Positions 24,070 to 32,466 of a stretch of 33,338 bases of DNA are shown one piece after another. The translations under genes and the position numbers were made by a program. The stretch lies in NCBI GenBank assembly GCA_019114465.1, contig DXFM01000028.1, positions 1-33,338 on the forward strand, given 5' to 3'. This DNA comes from Candidatus Lachnoclostridium avicola (GTDB lineage Bacteria; Bacillota; Clostridia; Lachnospirales; Lachnospiraceae). The notes under the pieces were generated by a model, which was given only the letters and a program-made list of their open reading frames with translations, was not told where the DNA came from and searched no databases. The number at the start of each line of letters is the position of its first letter. The first letter of the stretch is position 1.

Positions 24070-26004
24070 ATGTCAAACTTATATCCAAACTTATTTTCAC
24101 CGGGAAAAATCGGAAACCTGACTTTGAAAAACAGGATTATGAAGGCGCCTCAGTCCTCCGGAATGAGCAATAAAGACGGCACGGTGTCGGAGCGGCTGAT
24201 CCGCTATTAACGCCATGAGGCGGCCGGCGGAGCGGGAATGATCATCGTGGAGTACGCGTATGTGGATGATATTGGAGCCAAATCGGCTCACTGTCATCTG
24301 GGCATCTCTGATAATGAACATATTCCGGGGCTTACCTGGCTGGCGGAAAACATCAAGGAGCAGGGAGCGGTCCCGGCCATTCAGATCGAACACTGCGGCC
24401 GGCAGAAATTCCTGGGAACCCAGCCCATCTGCGCCCCATCGGCCATTCCGTGGCCCATGCTGTGGGAAAAATACGGTGTGCAGGCGGTGCCCAGGGAGCT
24501 GACCATTGAGGAGATCCAGGACATTGTCCACGCGTTCGGAGACGCCGCCCTGCGGGCGAAGACAGCGGGCTTTGAGCTGGTGGAGATTCACGGTGCCCAC
24601 GGCTATCTGCTCACCAACTTCTTCTCGCCCTGCACCAACCACAGAACAGATCTGTACGGCGGCTCCCTGGAAAACCGGATGCGGATTTATGTGGAGATCG
24701 TCAGGGATGTGAGAAAGAAAGTGGGACCGGATTTTCCGGTGACCATTCGTCTCAGCGGCACGGATTATGAGCCGGACGGCTTTACCATTGACGATACCAT
24801 CGCTCTGGCGAAGGTGCTGGAGAAGGAGGGAATTGACGCCTTCCACATTTCCGGCGGCGACCACAATACCATGATTCATCAGGTGTCCCCCATGGCCATT
24901 GAGGTGTGCCACAATGTATGGGCGGCGGAGGCTGTCAAGAAGGCGGTTCATGTGCCGGTGATCGCTTCCGGATCCATCACCCTGCCGGAGTATGCAGAGG
25001 ATATCATCGCCTCCGGAAAGGGGGATTTTGTGGGTCTGGGACGTCCTCTCTGGGCTGATCCGGAGTGGCCGAAGAAGGCGGAGGAAGGACATCCGGAGGA
25101 TATCCGCCCCTGCATCCGCTGCAACGAGGGGTGTCTGGAGAGAACCTTTTTCCAGTATAAGGCCATTACCTGTGCGGTAAATCCCACCATCAGCCGGGAA
25201 GGAGAGCTGGAGATTGAGCCGGCGGCGGAACCGAAAAAAATTGCTGTGGTGGGCGGCGGCCCGGCAGGTATGGAGGCGGCCAGGGTATGCCGTCTGAGAG
25301 GCCATGACGTGACTCTGTTTGAGGAGAAAGAGCTGGGAGGTCTGCTCCATGAGGCATCTGTCCCGGAGTTTAAGGCGGATATCCGGCCTCTGATGAAGTA
25401 TCAGATCTGCCAGATCGAAAAGCTGGGGATTCCGGTGGTGAAAAAGAGGGCACAGGCAGAGGATCTGAAAGATTTTGACGCGGTGATCTGTGCTACTGGA
25501 AGCGCTCCGGCGGAGCTTCATGTTCCCGGGGCGGAGCAGGCTCATGTGATGAGCGCCCTGGAGGTTCTTAACGGCTCAAAGAAGGCGGAGGGAACGGTCG
25601 CGGTGATCGGCGGCGGCCTGATCGGCACGGAAACGGCCATCTGGCTGGCAGAGCAGGGACATGGGGTATCCCTGGTGGAGATGCTGCCGGAGATCATGAA
25701 CGGAGTGGCTGCCACAGACTGCATGGCCTACCAGGAGCGAATCGCCGGGGCAGGCATGGCCGTGTACACAGACGCCCGCCTGGAGAAGATCGGGGAGAAG
25801 GAGATCACGGTGAAGATGAGAAAAGGAGAGCGCTCCATCCCTGCGGACACAGTGGTAATTGCAGTGGGCCTGAAAGCCAGGCAGAGTCTTTACGAGGAAC
25901 TGCTGGCGGACGGGAAGAAGGCATATCTCATCGGCGACGCCGTGAAGCCGGGAAAGATCTTTGACGCGTTCCACACGGCGTACAAGCTGGCGGTGAAGAT
26001 CTGA
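24070..26004 (+). pseudogene. Old Yellow Enzyme-type FMN/FAD/4Fe-4S oxidoreductase, interrupted by in-frame TAA
   Basis: The frame begins at ATG 24070 (SD GGAGGG) and would encode 644 residues, the size of enoate reductase, 2,4-dienoyl-CoA reductase or BaiCD/BaiH-type enzymes that reduce C=C bonds. Codon 47 (24208-24210) is TAA where the family pattern RLIxYYxxxAxGGAG needs the second Tyr. Past it the frame is intact: OYE barrel with HGAHGYLLTNFFSP and YGGSLENR, 4Fe-4S ligands CIRCNEGC (about 347-354) plus a later Cys, FAD motif VVGGGPAG (about 392-399) and NAD(P) motif VIGGGLIG. An ATG at 24238 with GGAG upstream could restart, losing about 56 residues that include the first barrel strand. 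Substrate unknown. Confidence 0.88.
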
Positions 26005-26030
26005 GGGATATTCTCATAGAATCGGAAACC

Positions 26031-26068
26031 ATTGAGAAGGCGGGCCTGACCGGGCCCGCCTTCTCAAT
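26031..26068. terminator. Hairpin between convergent oxidoreductase and kdpE-like genes
   Basis: The arms 26031-26046 (ATTGAGAAGGCGGGCC) and 26053-26068 are perfectly complementary over 16 bp with a 6-base loop. There is no T run on the plus strand. It separates two convergent genes. Confidence 0.7.
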
Positions 26069-26113
26069 GCCCGCTGTGGGCTGCGTTTTTTGCTTCTGCA
26101 CATATTTCAGACA

Positions 26114-26821
26114 TCAGTTGTCCGGTTCCCGCATCCGGTAGCCCACGCCGATCTCTGTGCTGATGTACTTGGGGTCGGCGGGATTTTCTTCCATTTTCCG
26201 GCGGATGTGGGCCATGTTGACCCGAAGGATCTGGTTGTTGCTGTCGGCGTAGGGCCCCCAGATATGGTTGATGATGAAATCGTAGGTCAGAACCCGGCCG
26301 GCGTTCAGAGCCAGGAGCGATACCAGCTTGTACTCGATCTGGGTCAGATGGATATCTTTTCCCCCGATGGTTACCAGCCGCCGGTCAAAGTCGATGGTCA
26401 GATCTCCGCTTTTGTAGACGGAGCCGCCGGTACGGGAGGCGGTGGCGGACATCTGGCTGTGGCGCAGGGCTGTGCGGATCCTGGCCATCAGCTCGGAGGT
26501 CCCGAAGGGTTTGGTAATGTAGTCGTCCGCCCCGGCGTCCAGTGCCGCCACCTTCTCGTTCTCCTCAGAACGGGCGGAGATCACCAGGATGGGAACGGAG
26601 GAGAATTCCCGCACGCTGCGGATCACGTCGATTCCGTCAATGTCGGGAAGACCCAGGTCCAGGAGGACCACGTCCGGGCAGAGGGAGGCGATGCAGGAAA
26701 TTCCCTCTTTTCCCGTGTAGGCGGATACCGCCTTGTAATCGTGGTTGGCCAGAGTGGTTTCAATGAAGGTGCATATGTTTTTCTCGTCTTCAATGATTAC
26801 GACAGTCAGCTTATGACTCAT
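26114..26821 (-). CDS. kdpE: KdpE-like response regulator
   Basis: This OmpR/PhoB-type response regulator has 235 residues. The receiver domain has the acidic pair EDE near 11-13, the phosphoacceptor Asp55 in VVLLDLGLPD and the conserved Lys in ITKPFG (about 103). The C-terminal winged helix carries the KdpE-like WGPYADSNNQILRVNMAHIRRKME and GVGYRM. The start at 26821 is preferred: AGGAG lies 9 bases upstream, and the start overlaps the kinase stop by 11 bases, giving translational coupling. KdpE normally controls the KdpFABC potassium pump, but no kdp structural gene is in the window. Confidence 0.88.
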   Translation of the reverse strand: MSHKLTVVIIEDEKNICTFIETTLANHDYKAVSAYTGKEGISCIASLCPDVVLLDLGLPDIDGIDVIRSVREFSSVPILVISARSEENEKVAALDAGADDYITKPFGTSELMARIRTALRHSQMSATASRTGGSVYKSGDLTIDFDRRLVTIGGKDIHLTQIEYKLVSLLALNAGRVLTYDFIINHIWGPYADSNNQILRVNMAHIRRKMEENPADPKYISTEIGVGYRMREPDN

Positions 26822-27911
26822 AAGGTTCATCTCCTAGTGGAAGTGTAAAAGTAAACATGGCGCCGTCCGGCAGGTTCTCCGCCCAGATATTTCCGTCGTG
26901 GGCCAGAATAATGGTTTTGCAGATGGAGAGGCCGATTCCCATCCCCTTGCGGGAATCTCCGGAGGAGGTGGGGGTGTCGGCATAGCCGTCGAAAATGTGG
27001 GGAAGAAGGTCCTCCCGGATGCCGTGGCCGTGATCCCTCACCTGAAACTGCGCCTGGCCGTCCTCTGTTGAGACAGTCAGCTCCAGGGGTTCTGTGGAAC
27101 CGCTGTGGTAGACGCCGTTTTCCAGGAGGTTGATGATCACCTGCTCGATGAGGGTGGGGTCCATGGGGACCATGATAAAATCCTGGGGGATGGTCACCCG
27201 GACCCTGGCGTCGGGAAAGCGTTTCTTAAACCGGGATACGGCCTCTGACACTACTTCCTCCAGAGGTTCCAGGGATTTGGAGACGTGGGCGTCTGTCTGG
27301 CGGATCCTGGTGACGGAGAGCAGGTTCTCCACCATGTGGAGCAGCCAGTTGGAATCGTCGTAGATGGTTTTCACCAGCCGGTTCTTCTCCTCCGGGGACA
27401 GGGAGCTGCTGTTTTCCAGATAGGTGGAGCTGGCGCCGATGATTCCGGTGAGGGGAGTGCGCAGGTCATGGGAGATGGCCCGAAGCAGATTGGCCCGCAT
27501 TTTCTCTTTTTCCGCCTCCATCAGTAGTTTTTCCTGTTTATTTAAGATCCGGTTTTTCTCCTTTAAGTGGGTGGTGGTCATGCTGGTAAGGCTGGCGATG
27601 ATCATCATGGCCACAAAGGTGACGGGATAACCGGTGGCGGAGAAGGACAGGGCGAAATAGGGATAGGTGAAAATAAAATTTACAAAGATTACGGATAGAA
27701 AGGAGGCGACGATCCCGGGCACATATCCTGTGGTGAATCTGGCGATGAACACCACCGCCAGAATGTAAAAGGTCTGGATATTGCCGGAGCTGCCGGTGAG
27801 TTTGAAAAAGGCGAAAGACCCTGCTGTGGTCACTCCCAGAATCAGGGAAGTGACCAGGATGTTGTCAAGCAGGGTCTTTTTGTCCATGGGTTTTTTCCGG
27901 TGGTGCTTCAT
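26811..27911 (-). CDS. Short KdpD-like sensor histidine kinase (DUF4118 membrane domain)
   Basis: This 366-residue kinase has four closely spaced membrane helices (about 17-112, DUF4118 type as in KdpD) and a HisKA domain with phospho-acceptor His148 in RAISHDLRTPLTG. The HATPase domain has the N box INLLENGVYHS, G1 DHGHGI and G2 GMGIGLSICK. It lacks the N-terminal KdpD and universal stress domains of full KdpD (about 900 residues). The upstream 18 bases lead straight into the carboxypeptidase gene, so this is not a truncation by frameshift. It is translated just before its regulator. The signal it senses is open; the operon context suggests cell envelope or ion status. Confidence 0.88.
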   Translation of the reverse strand: MKHHRKKPMDKKTLLDNILVTSLILGVTTAGSFAFFKLTGSSGNIQTFYILAVVFIARFTTGYVPGIVASFLSVIFVNFIFTYPYFALSFSATGYPVTFVAMMIIASLTSMTTTHLKEKNRILNKQEKLLMEAEKEKMRANLLRAISHDLRTPLTGIIGASSTYLENSSSLSPEEKNRLVKTIYDDSNWLLHMVENLLSVTRIRQTDAHVSKSLEPLEEVVSEAVSRFKKRFPDARVRVTIPQDFIMVPMDPTLIEQVIINLLENGVYHSGSTEPLELTVSTEDGQAQFQVRDHGHGIREDLLPHIFDGYADTPTSSGDSRKGMGIGLSICKTIILAHDGNIWAENLPDGAMFTFTLPLGDEPYES

Positions 27912-27929
27912 AAAACCTCCTCCTGCCTG

Positions 27930-29492
27930 TCAGCGTTTGCTTTTCCGGTCGCCGCGGTCAGCCTGTCTGGCCGCTTTTCTGGCGGCCATCATCTGTTCGA
28001 ACTCCTCGTCGGATACGCCGATTTCCCGCAGCCGCTGGTGGCGGCGTTCCTGCCGGCGCCGGCGCTCTTCCTCCCGGCGCTGCCGCTGGATGTTCAGATA
28101 AATGACGGCGCCCGCCGCGGCGGCGATCACCACAGCCACGGCCAGAGCGATCCACACCACAGAGGGAATCGCAAATCCGCCGGTACTTCCCTGGGAGCCG
28201 GAACCGCTGTTCTGGCTGTCAGGGGCGGAGCTGCTGCCGCCGTCCGCGCTCTGGGCCGGGGACGGAGCCTCAGCGCCGGAATCTCCCGCGGCAGGAGTTT
28301 CGCCGTCTGCAGAGGAGCCGGAGGTTCCGCTGTCAGCTGCTGTGGTTTCCGGAAGGGTGATGGTGGTCTCCTGGGCCTCCCCGATCCGGTTCAGCAGATA
28401 GGCGGAGCCGATCACCCGGTCGTTGTAGGTGTACTGCACCTGGGCAATGGCATTGTCCGGGGCCCTCTCACCCAGGTCATAGGTGACGGACACGTCAGCG
28501 TCGGAGATGGATGAGGTGAGGGGGAGAGTGATCATCCCTTCCTCCAGAGCCAGCCCGGACAGATCCCCCGTGGGAAGGCCGGCGATGGACATGTCGCTTC
28601 CCAGGGAGGAGAAGCGGCTGTCCAGGTCGGAGATCCTGGAAGTCTGGAAATTGGAAAAGCCGAAATCCAGCATGGCTTTTGTGTCGGAATAGTGGGTCTG
28701 GTGGCCGTTCAACACCACCGCCACCAGGGTCATGCCGTTTCTGGAGGCAAATGTGACCAGAGTGTTTCCCGCCAGGGAGGTGTAGCCGGTCTTGCCGCCG
28801 AAGGCCCCTTCATAGTAGTCGGAGCGGCTGGGCAGAAGCATGGCGTGATGGGCGTAAACCGTGGATCCCTCCGGGTAATTTTTCGTGGGGGGAAGGTCAT
28901 AGTACCTGGCTCCGTCGATCTCCAGGAAGGTGGGGTTCTTGATGGCCGCCTGACAGATCAGGGCCATATCGTAGGCGGAGGTATAGTGGTTTTCATCGTT
29001 GAGCCCGCTGGGATTGGCGAAATGGCTGTCCTGACAGCCCAGCTGCGCCGCTTTTTCGTTCATCATCTCCGCGAAGGCTTCCCTGGAACCGGCCACATGC
29101 TCTGCCAGGGCGTTGGCTGCCTCGTTGGCGGATTGGAGGAGCATGGCGTACAGGGAATCCCGAACTGTGAGCACGTCCCCCTCGTCCAGACCGGCGTTGC
29201 TGCTGCCGCTCTCCACGTTGTAGACGGCGTCGTAGGAGTAGGTCACTTCTTCGTTCAGGTCGCAGTTTTCCAGTACGACAAGAGCGGTCAGCACCTTGGT
29301 GATGCTGGCCGGATAATAGGTTTCATGAAGATTTTTTCCGAAAAGCACGGCTCCGGAATCGGCGTCCATAACCGCGCCGCCGTCCGCTTCGATGGAAATG
29401 TTGGAGGGCCAGTCCGGGGCGGCGTAGGCCGGCGCCGGGAAGAGGCCCAGAATCAGCAGAATGCTCAGAAAAATAGGGAATATACGTTTCAT
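27930..29492 (-). CDS. D-alanyl-D-alanine carboxypeptidase (PBP5/DacF type) with membrane anchor and charged tail
   Basis: This low-molecular-weight penicillin-binding protein has 520 residues. A signal peptide (cleavage near AYA-AP, about residue 24) leads into the S11 peptidase domain with SITK (Ser63, Lys66), SAN (120-122) and KTG (233-235). These trim the terminal D-Ala of peptidoglycan stem peptides. After a beta-rich C-terminal domain comes a Ser/Gly/Ala-rich linker (about 370-445), one membrane helix (about 448-475) and a cytoplasmic tail of about 50 residues full of Arg and Glu. PBP5 proteins usually end in an amphipathic helix, so the linker, helix and tail are a variation. It is 18 bases ahead of the KdpD-like kinase, so probably one operon. 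Confidence 0.93.
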   Translation of the reverse strand: MKRIFPIFLSILLILGLFPAPAYAAPDWPSNISIEADGGAVMDADSGAVLFGKNLHETYYPASITKVLTALVVLENCDLNEEVTYSYDAVYNVESGSSNAGLDEGDVLTVRDSLYAMLLQSANEAANALAEHVAGSREAFAEMMNEKAAQLGCQDSHFANPSGLNDENHYTSAYDMALICQAAIKNPTFLEIDGARYYDLPPTKNYPEGSTVYAHHAMLLPSRSDYYEGAFGGKTGYTSLAGNTLVTFASRNGMTLVAVVLNGHQTHYSDTKAMLDFGFSNFQTSRISDLDSRFSSLGSDMSIAGLPTGDLSGLALEEGMITLPLTSSISDADVSVTYDLGERAPDNAIAQVQYTYNDRVIGSAYLLNRIGEAQETTITLPETTAADSGTSGSSADGETPAAGDSGAEAPSPAQSADGGSSSAPDSQNSGSGSQGSTGGFAIPSVVWIALAVAVVIAAAAGAVIYLNIQRQRREEERRRRQERRHQRLREIGVSDEEFEQMMAARKAARQADRGDRKSKR

Positions 29493-29596
29493 AAAATAAG
29501 GAAGCTCCATATAAAAAATTTTGATCGTCGACTTCAGAGTTACTTTATACAGTATATTCTATTTTGAGGGACAAGTAAAGGCATTTTCCCCAGGAC

Positions 29597-30283
29597 TCAC
29601 CCCTGCCGCTTCCGCAGGGAGAAGAACAGGCAGACAGCGAAAAGCACCAGGACGGACAGGCCGAAAGTCACGCCGATCCGGAAAGCGGTGTCCGCGAAAA
29701 AAGGCTCCGGCACGATGTTGATGAGCAGGTCCGTGGCCGGGTTGAGAATCCACAGGTCATTGTTGAAGAAAATGTGGTGGAAGACGATGAAGTACCTGGA
29801 AAAGTCCGAGGCGATGAGAAGCCCCACGGCAGCCGCCATCAGGAAAAACAGGCCGGTGCCCACACAGAGCATCCGGGGAAGCAGCCGCTTCACATCCGCT
29901 TTCAGCGCAAACATGAGGGCCACGCAGACCACGGCAGCCGCGGCGCAGATCCGGCGCAGGGCGATAGCCCCCAGAAACAATCCTCTCACGTCCTCCATAT
30001 GGGCGATCTCCCGGTCATTGAAAAACTCCCTGGGCTGGCCGTTCACCACCGTCATCACGTGGAGGTCTTCCCGGTCTCCCCGCAGGTAGGCCATCATCTG
30101 GTCGGTGACCTCCAGCAGGTCGTCCATCTCCATGTGGACTGCCTCTGTTACGTTGTATTTTTCATATTCATGCTCATAATAGCCGGGAGTCCAGTAGGTC
30201 ACCGCTTCCACAGAAGTGATAAGAAGCACAATCATCAGGCAGAAGGCGCACAGGATACCCAGCAGCCGGTGCAGTATTTTCAT
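29597..30283 (-). CDS. lit: Lit-type lipoprotein intramolecular transacylase (DUF1461/TIGR01906)
   Basis: This 228-residue membrane protein has about four membrane helices (about 7-29, 105-126, 138-158, 202-222) and an extracytoplasmic loop after the first. Family marks are YYEHEYEKYNV, MDDLLEVTDQMMAYLRGDREDL, FFNDREIAHMEDV (His95) and a second His in FIVFHHIFF (169-170). Lit moves an acyl chain from the glycerol of diacyl lipoproteins to the N-terminal Cys, giving lyso-form lipoproteins; this is known for Enterococcus and Bacillus members. Function here is by family and by the two histidines. SD AAAGGATG. Targets could include the lipoproteins at 9687 and 11505. Confidence 0.82.
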   Translation of the reverse strand: MKILHRLLGILCAFCLMIVLLITSVEAVTYWTPGYYEHEYEKYNVTEAVHMEMDDLLEVTDQMMAYLRGDREDLHVMTVVNGQPREFFNDREIAHMEDVRGLFLGAIALRRICAAAAVVCVALMFALKADVKRLLPRMLCVGTGLFFLMAAAVGLLIASDFSRYFIVFHHIFFNNDLWILNPATDLLINIVPEPFFADTAFRIGVTFGLSVLVLFAVCLFFSLRKRQG

Positions 30284-30319
30284 GGCAGTTACATCCTTTC
30301 ATTTCAGTAAATTAGCTCT

Positions 30320-30348
30320 ATTTTAGCACAGAACCGCATCAGGCGGAA
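30320..30348 (-). promoter_or_regulatory. Promoter for the lit-like gene
   Basis: On the minus strand TTCCGC (30343-30348), 17 bases, then TAAAAT (30320-30325) preceded by TGC, an extended -10 form. The weak -35 makes this moderate evidence. Confidence 0.45.
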
Positions 30349-30357
30349 GAGACAAAG

Positions 30358-30382
30358 AAAAGGCGCGGGTCACGCGCCTTTT
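30358..30382 (-). terminator. Terminator overlapping the ntpD stop codon
   Basis: AAAAGGCGCG (30358-30367) pairs perfectly with CGCGCCTTTT (30373-30382) over a five-base loop. The loop (30368-30372) contains the ntpD stop codon TGA, so the last codons of ntpD form one arm. T residues follow on the minus strand. It ends the V-ATPase operon. Confidence 0.8.
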
Positions 30383-30993
30383 TCCTTCATCCGTTTGATC
30401 ACCTTCAGCCGGGTAAATTCCTCCCGGTCTTTTTCCTCCAGTGCGTTGGTGATGTCTTTGGTGAGGGTCTCGTACATGGGGATGGTGATATTTTTCAGGG
30501 CGTTGGCCCTTTTCTGGGTTTTTTTGATGTTGTTGGCCAGACGGTAGGCGGAATTTTCCACCATGGACAGCTTGATGGTCAGTTCCTTCACCTTCTGGAA
30601 CTTTGCCCTGGCCTCGTCCAGGGATTCCCTGGTGCTGTAGTAGGCGTAGGTGAGGTTCAGGGGCTCCGGCTCGTATTGTACCAGGGGAATCTCCGTTCCC
30701 ATAATGCTCCTGGCTTTGATGCGGATGCCGTTTTCCACGGGGACGGATGCGCTGATCTCCTGGACGTAATTGATGCCCAGCTCGATGTTGGCCTTCTGCA
30801 GGGCCTTGTAGGCCTCCGTGAATGTGGTGTCGATCTCAGACTGAATGTCCTTCGCCTGGTCGATCAGATCCATCAGTTCCCGCAGAAGAATGCTTCTTTT
30901 TTTGTCCATCAGGCCGTAGCCCTGGGTGGCCAGAGCCAGGGAGTTCTTTGCCAGGATTAAATTTCCTTTTGTTGGAAATGTATTTGGATTCAT
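30370..30993 (-). CDS. ntpD: V-type ATP synthase subunit D
   Basis: This 207-residue central-stalk subunit links the A3B3 head to the membrane rotor. It is almost wholly helical: N-terminal PTKGNLILAKNSLALATQGYGLMDKKRSIL and C-terminal ENSAYRLANNIKKTQKRANALKNI are family signatures, forming an antiparallel coiled coil. It follows subunit B after a 55-base gap, and a terminator that overlaps its stop ends the operon. Confidence 0.96.
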   Translation of the reverse strand: MNPNTFPTKGNLILAKNSLALATQGYGLMDKKRSILLRELMDLIDQAKDIQSEIDTTFTEAYKALQKANIELGINYVQEISASVPVENGIRIKARSIMGTEIPLVQYEPEPLNLTYAYYSTRESLDEARAKFQKVKELTIKLSMVENSAYRLANNIKKTQKRANALKNITIPMYETLTKDITNALEEKDREEFTRLKVIKRMKEKGA

Positions 30994-31048
30994 GAAATTT
31001 CCTCCTGTTCAAACAATTCCGGCAGGCGTTTCCCCGCCGGAATGTGAC

Positions 31049-32452
31049 TCAGCCTTCTGCGTCGGCAGCTTTCTCGTCCGCCGGGGCGTAGAATTCATCC
31101 AGGATCTTGGTGTCGATCCGGTCCAGCTCCTCCCTGGGCAGCATTCTCAGGAGTTCCCATCCAATGTTCAGGGTGTCGATGATGGTCCGGTTTTCGTGGG
31201 GATCCTGGCCGATGAACCGCTCCTCAAAGGCTTTTCCGAACTCCAGGTACTTCTTGTCCGTGGGGGACAGCTCATCCTCGCCGATGACGGAGGCCAGGGC
31301 TCTGGCGTCGCCCACTTTCGCGTAGCAGGAGAAGAGCTGGTTGGCCACGTCCTGGTGGTCCTTTCTGGTAAAGCCTTCTCCGATGCCGTCCTTCATCAGA
31401 CGGGACAGGCTGGGCAGTACGTTGATGGGCGGATAAATGGACTGCCCCTGAAGGGTGCGGTCCAGCACGATCTGGCCCTCGGTGATGTAGCCGGTCAGGT
31501 CCGGGATGGGGTGGGTGATGTCATCGTTGGGCATGGTCAGAATGGGGATCTGGGTCACGGATCCGTTCTTTCCCGCCACAATGCCGGCGCGCTCGTAGAT
31601 GGCCGCCAGCTCGCTGTAGAGATAGCCGGGATATCCTTTTCTGGACGGGATCTCTCCCTTGGAGGAGGAGACCTCACGCATGGCCTCGGCGAAGGATGTC
31701 ATATCCGTCAGAATCACCAGAATGTGCATCTCTTTTTCAAACGCCAGATACTCCGCCAGGGTCAGGGCGATTTTCGGAGTGATCAGACGCTCCACCACCG
31801 GGTCGTTGGCCAGGTTGATGAACATGGCCACGTGATCGGACACGCCGCTCTCCTCGAAGGTACGGCGGAAGAAATCGGCCACGTCGTATTTGACGCCCAT
31901 GGCGGCGAACACGATGGCGAATTTCTCGTCGGAATCGTCTCCCAGGGACGCCTGCTGGACGATCTGGGCTGCCAGCTGATCGTGGGGAAGGCCGTTTCCG
32001 GAGAAAATGGGCAGCTTCTGTCCGCGGATCAGGGTGGTCAGGCCGTCAATGGCGGAGATTCCGGTGCGGATATAGTTTCTGGGATATTCCCGGGAGACGG
32101 GGTTTAAGGGCTTTCCGTTGACATCCAGCATTTTGTCCGGCTCAATGTCTCCCAGGCCGTCAATGGGCACGCCGATTCCGTTGAAAGTGCGCCCCAGCAT
32201 CTCCTCGGAAACGCCGATCTCCATGGGATGGCCCGTCAGACGGGTATGGGTGTTTCTCAGGGCCATGCCGTCGGTGCCTTCGTACACCTGGATCACGGCG
32301 CGGTCGTCATAAATTTCGATAATTCGTCCAAGCCTGGGCTCGGAGCCGTTTACGGTCATCTCCACGATCTCGTCGTATGCGGCTCCGCGGACGCCTTCCA
32401 GCACGGCAAGAGGACCGTTGATCTTGCTCAGGCCTAAATATTCCACTGCCAT
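31049..32452 (-). CDS. ntpB: V-type ATP synthase subunit B
   Basis: This regulatory nucleotide-binding subunit of the V1 head has 467 residues. It begins [19 protein letters not shown] and contains the P-loop-equivalent [14 protein letters not shown] (non-catalytic, no GKT as expected for B), the [12 protein letters not shown] region and [22 protein letters not shown]. The ATG at 32452 lies 6 bases after AAGGAGGTG and 14 bases after the subunit A stop; a GTG three codons earlier overlaps the SD and is rejected. In anaerobic Firmicutes this enzyme couples ATP to H+ or Na+ movement; the ion cannot be told from these subunits. Confidence 0.97.
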   Translation of the reverse strand: MAVEYLGLSKINGPLAVLEGVRGAAYDEIVEMTVNGSEPRLGRIIEIYDDRAVIQVYEGTDGMALRNTHTRLTGHPMEIGVSEEMLGRTFNGIGVPIDGLGDIEPDKMLDVNGKPLNPVSREYPRNYIRTGISAIDGLTTLIRGQKLPIFSGNGLPHDQLAAQIVQQASLGDDSDEKFAIVFAAMGVKYDVADFFRRTFEESGVSDHVAMFINLANDPVVERLITPKIALTLAEYLAFEKEMHILVILTDMTSFAEAMREVSSSKGEIPSRKGYPGYLYSELAAIYERAGIVAGKNGSVTQIPILTMPNDDITHPIPDLTGYITEGQIVLDRTLQGQSIYPPINVLPSLSRLMKDGIGEGFTRKDHQDVANQLFSCYAKVGDARALASVIGEDELSPTDKKYLEFGKAFEERFIGQDPHENRTIIDTLNIGWELLRMLPREELDRIDTKILDEFYAPADEKAADAEG

Positions 32453-32466
32453 CACAGGCACCTCCT

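Noticed and set aside
24208..24210. Recoding of the stop codon as an amino acid
   Set aside because: It is TAA, not the TGA of selenocysteine or the TAG of pyrrolysine, and other genes here use TAA as a normal stop.
24097..25545. A 482-codon open frame on the minus strand
   Set aside because: Antisense to the oxidoreductase frame, low-quality composition, no SD or motif.
26811..27930. KdpD broken by a frameshift that removed its N-terminal half
   Set aside because: The upstream 18 bases lead directly into the carboxypeptidase gene; no KdpD N-terminal coding remains were found in any frame.
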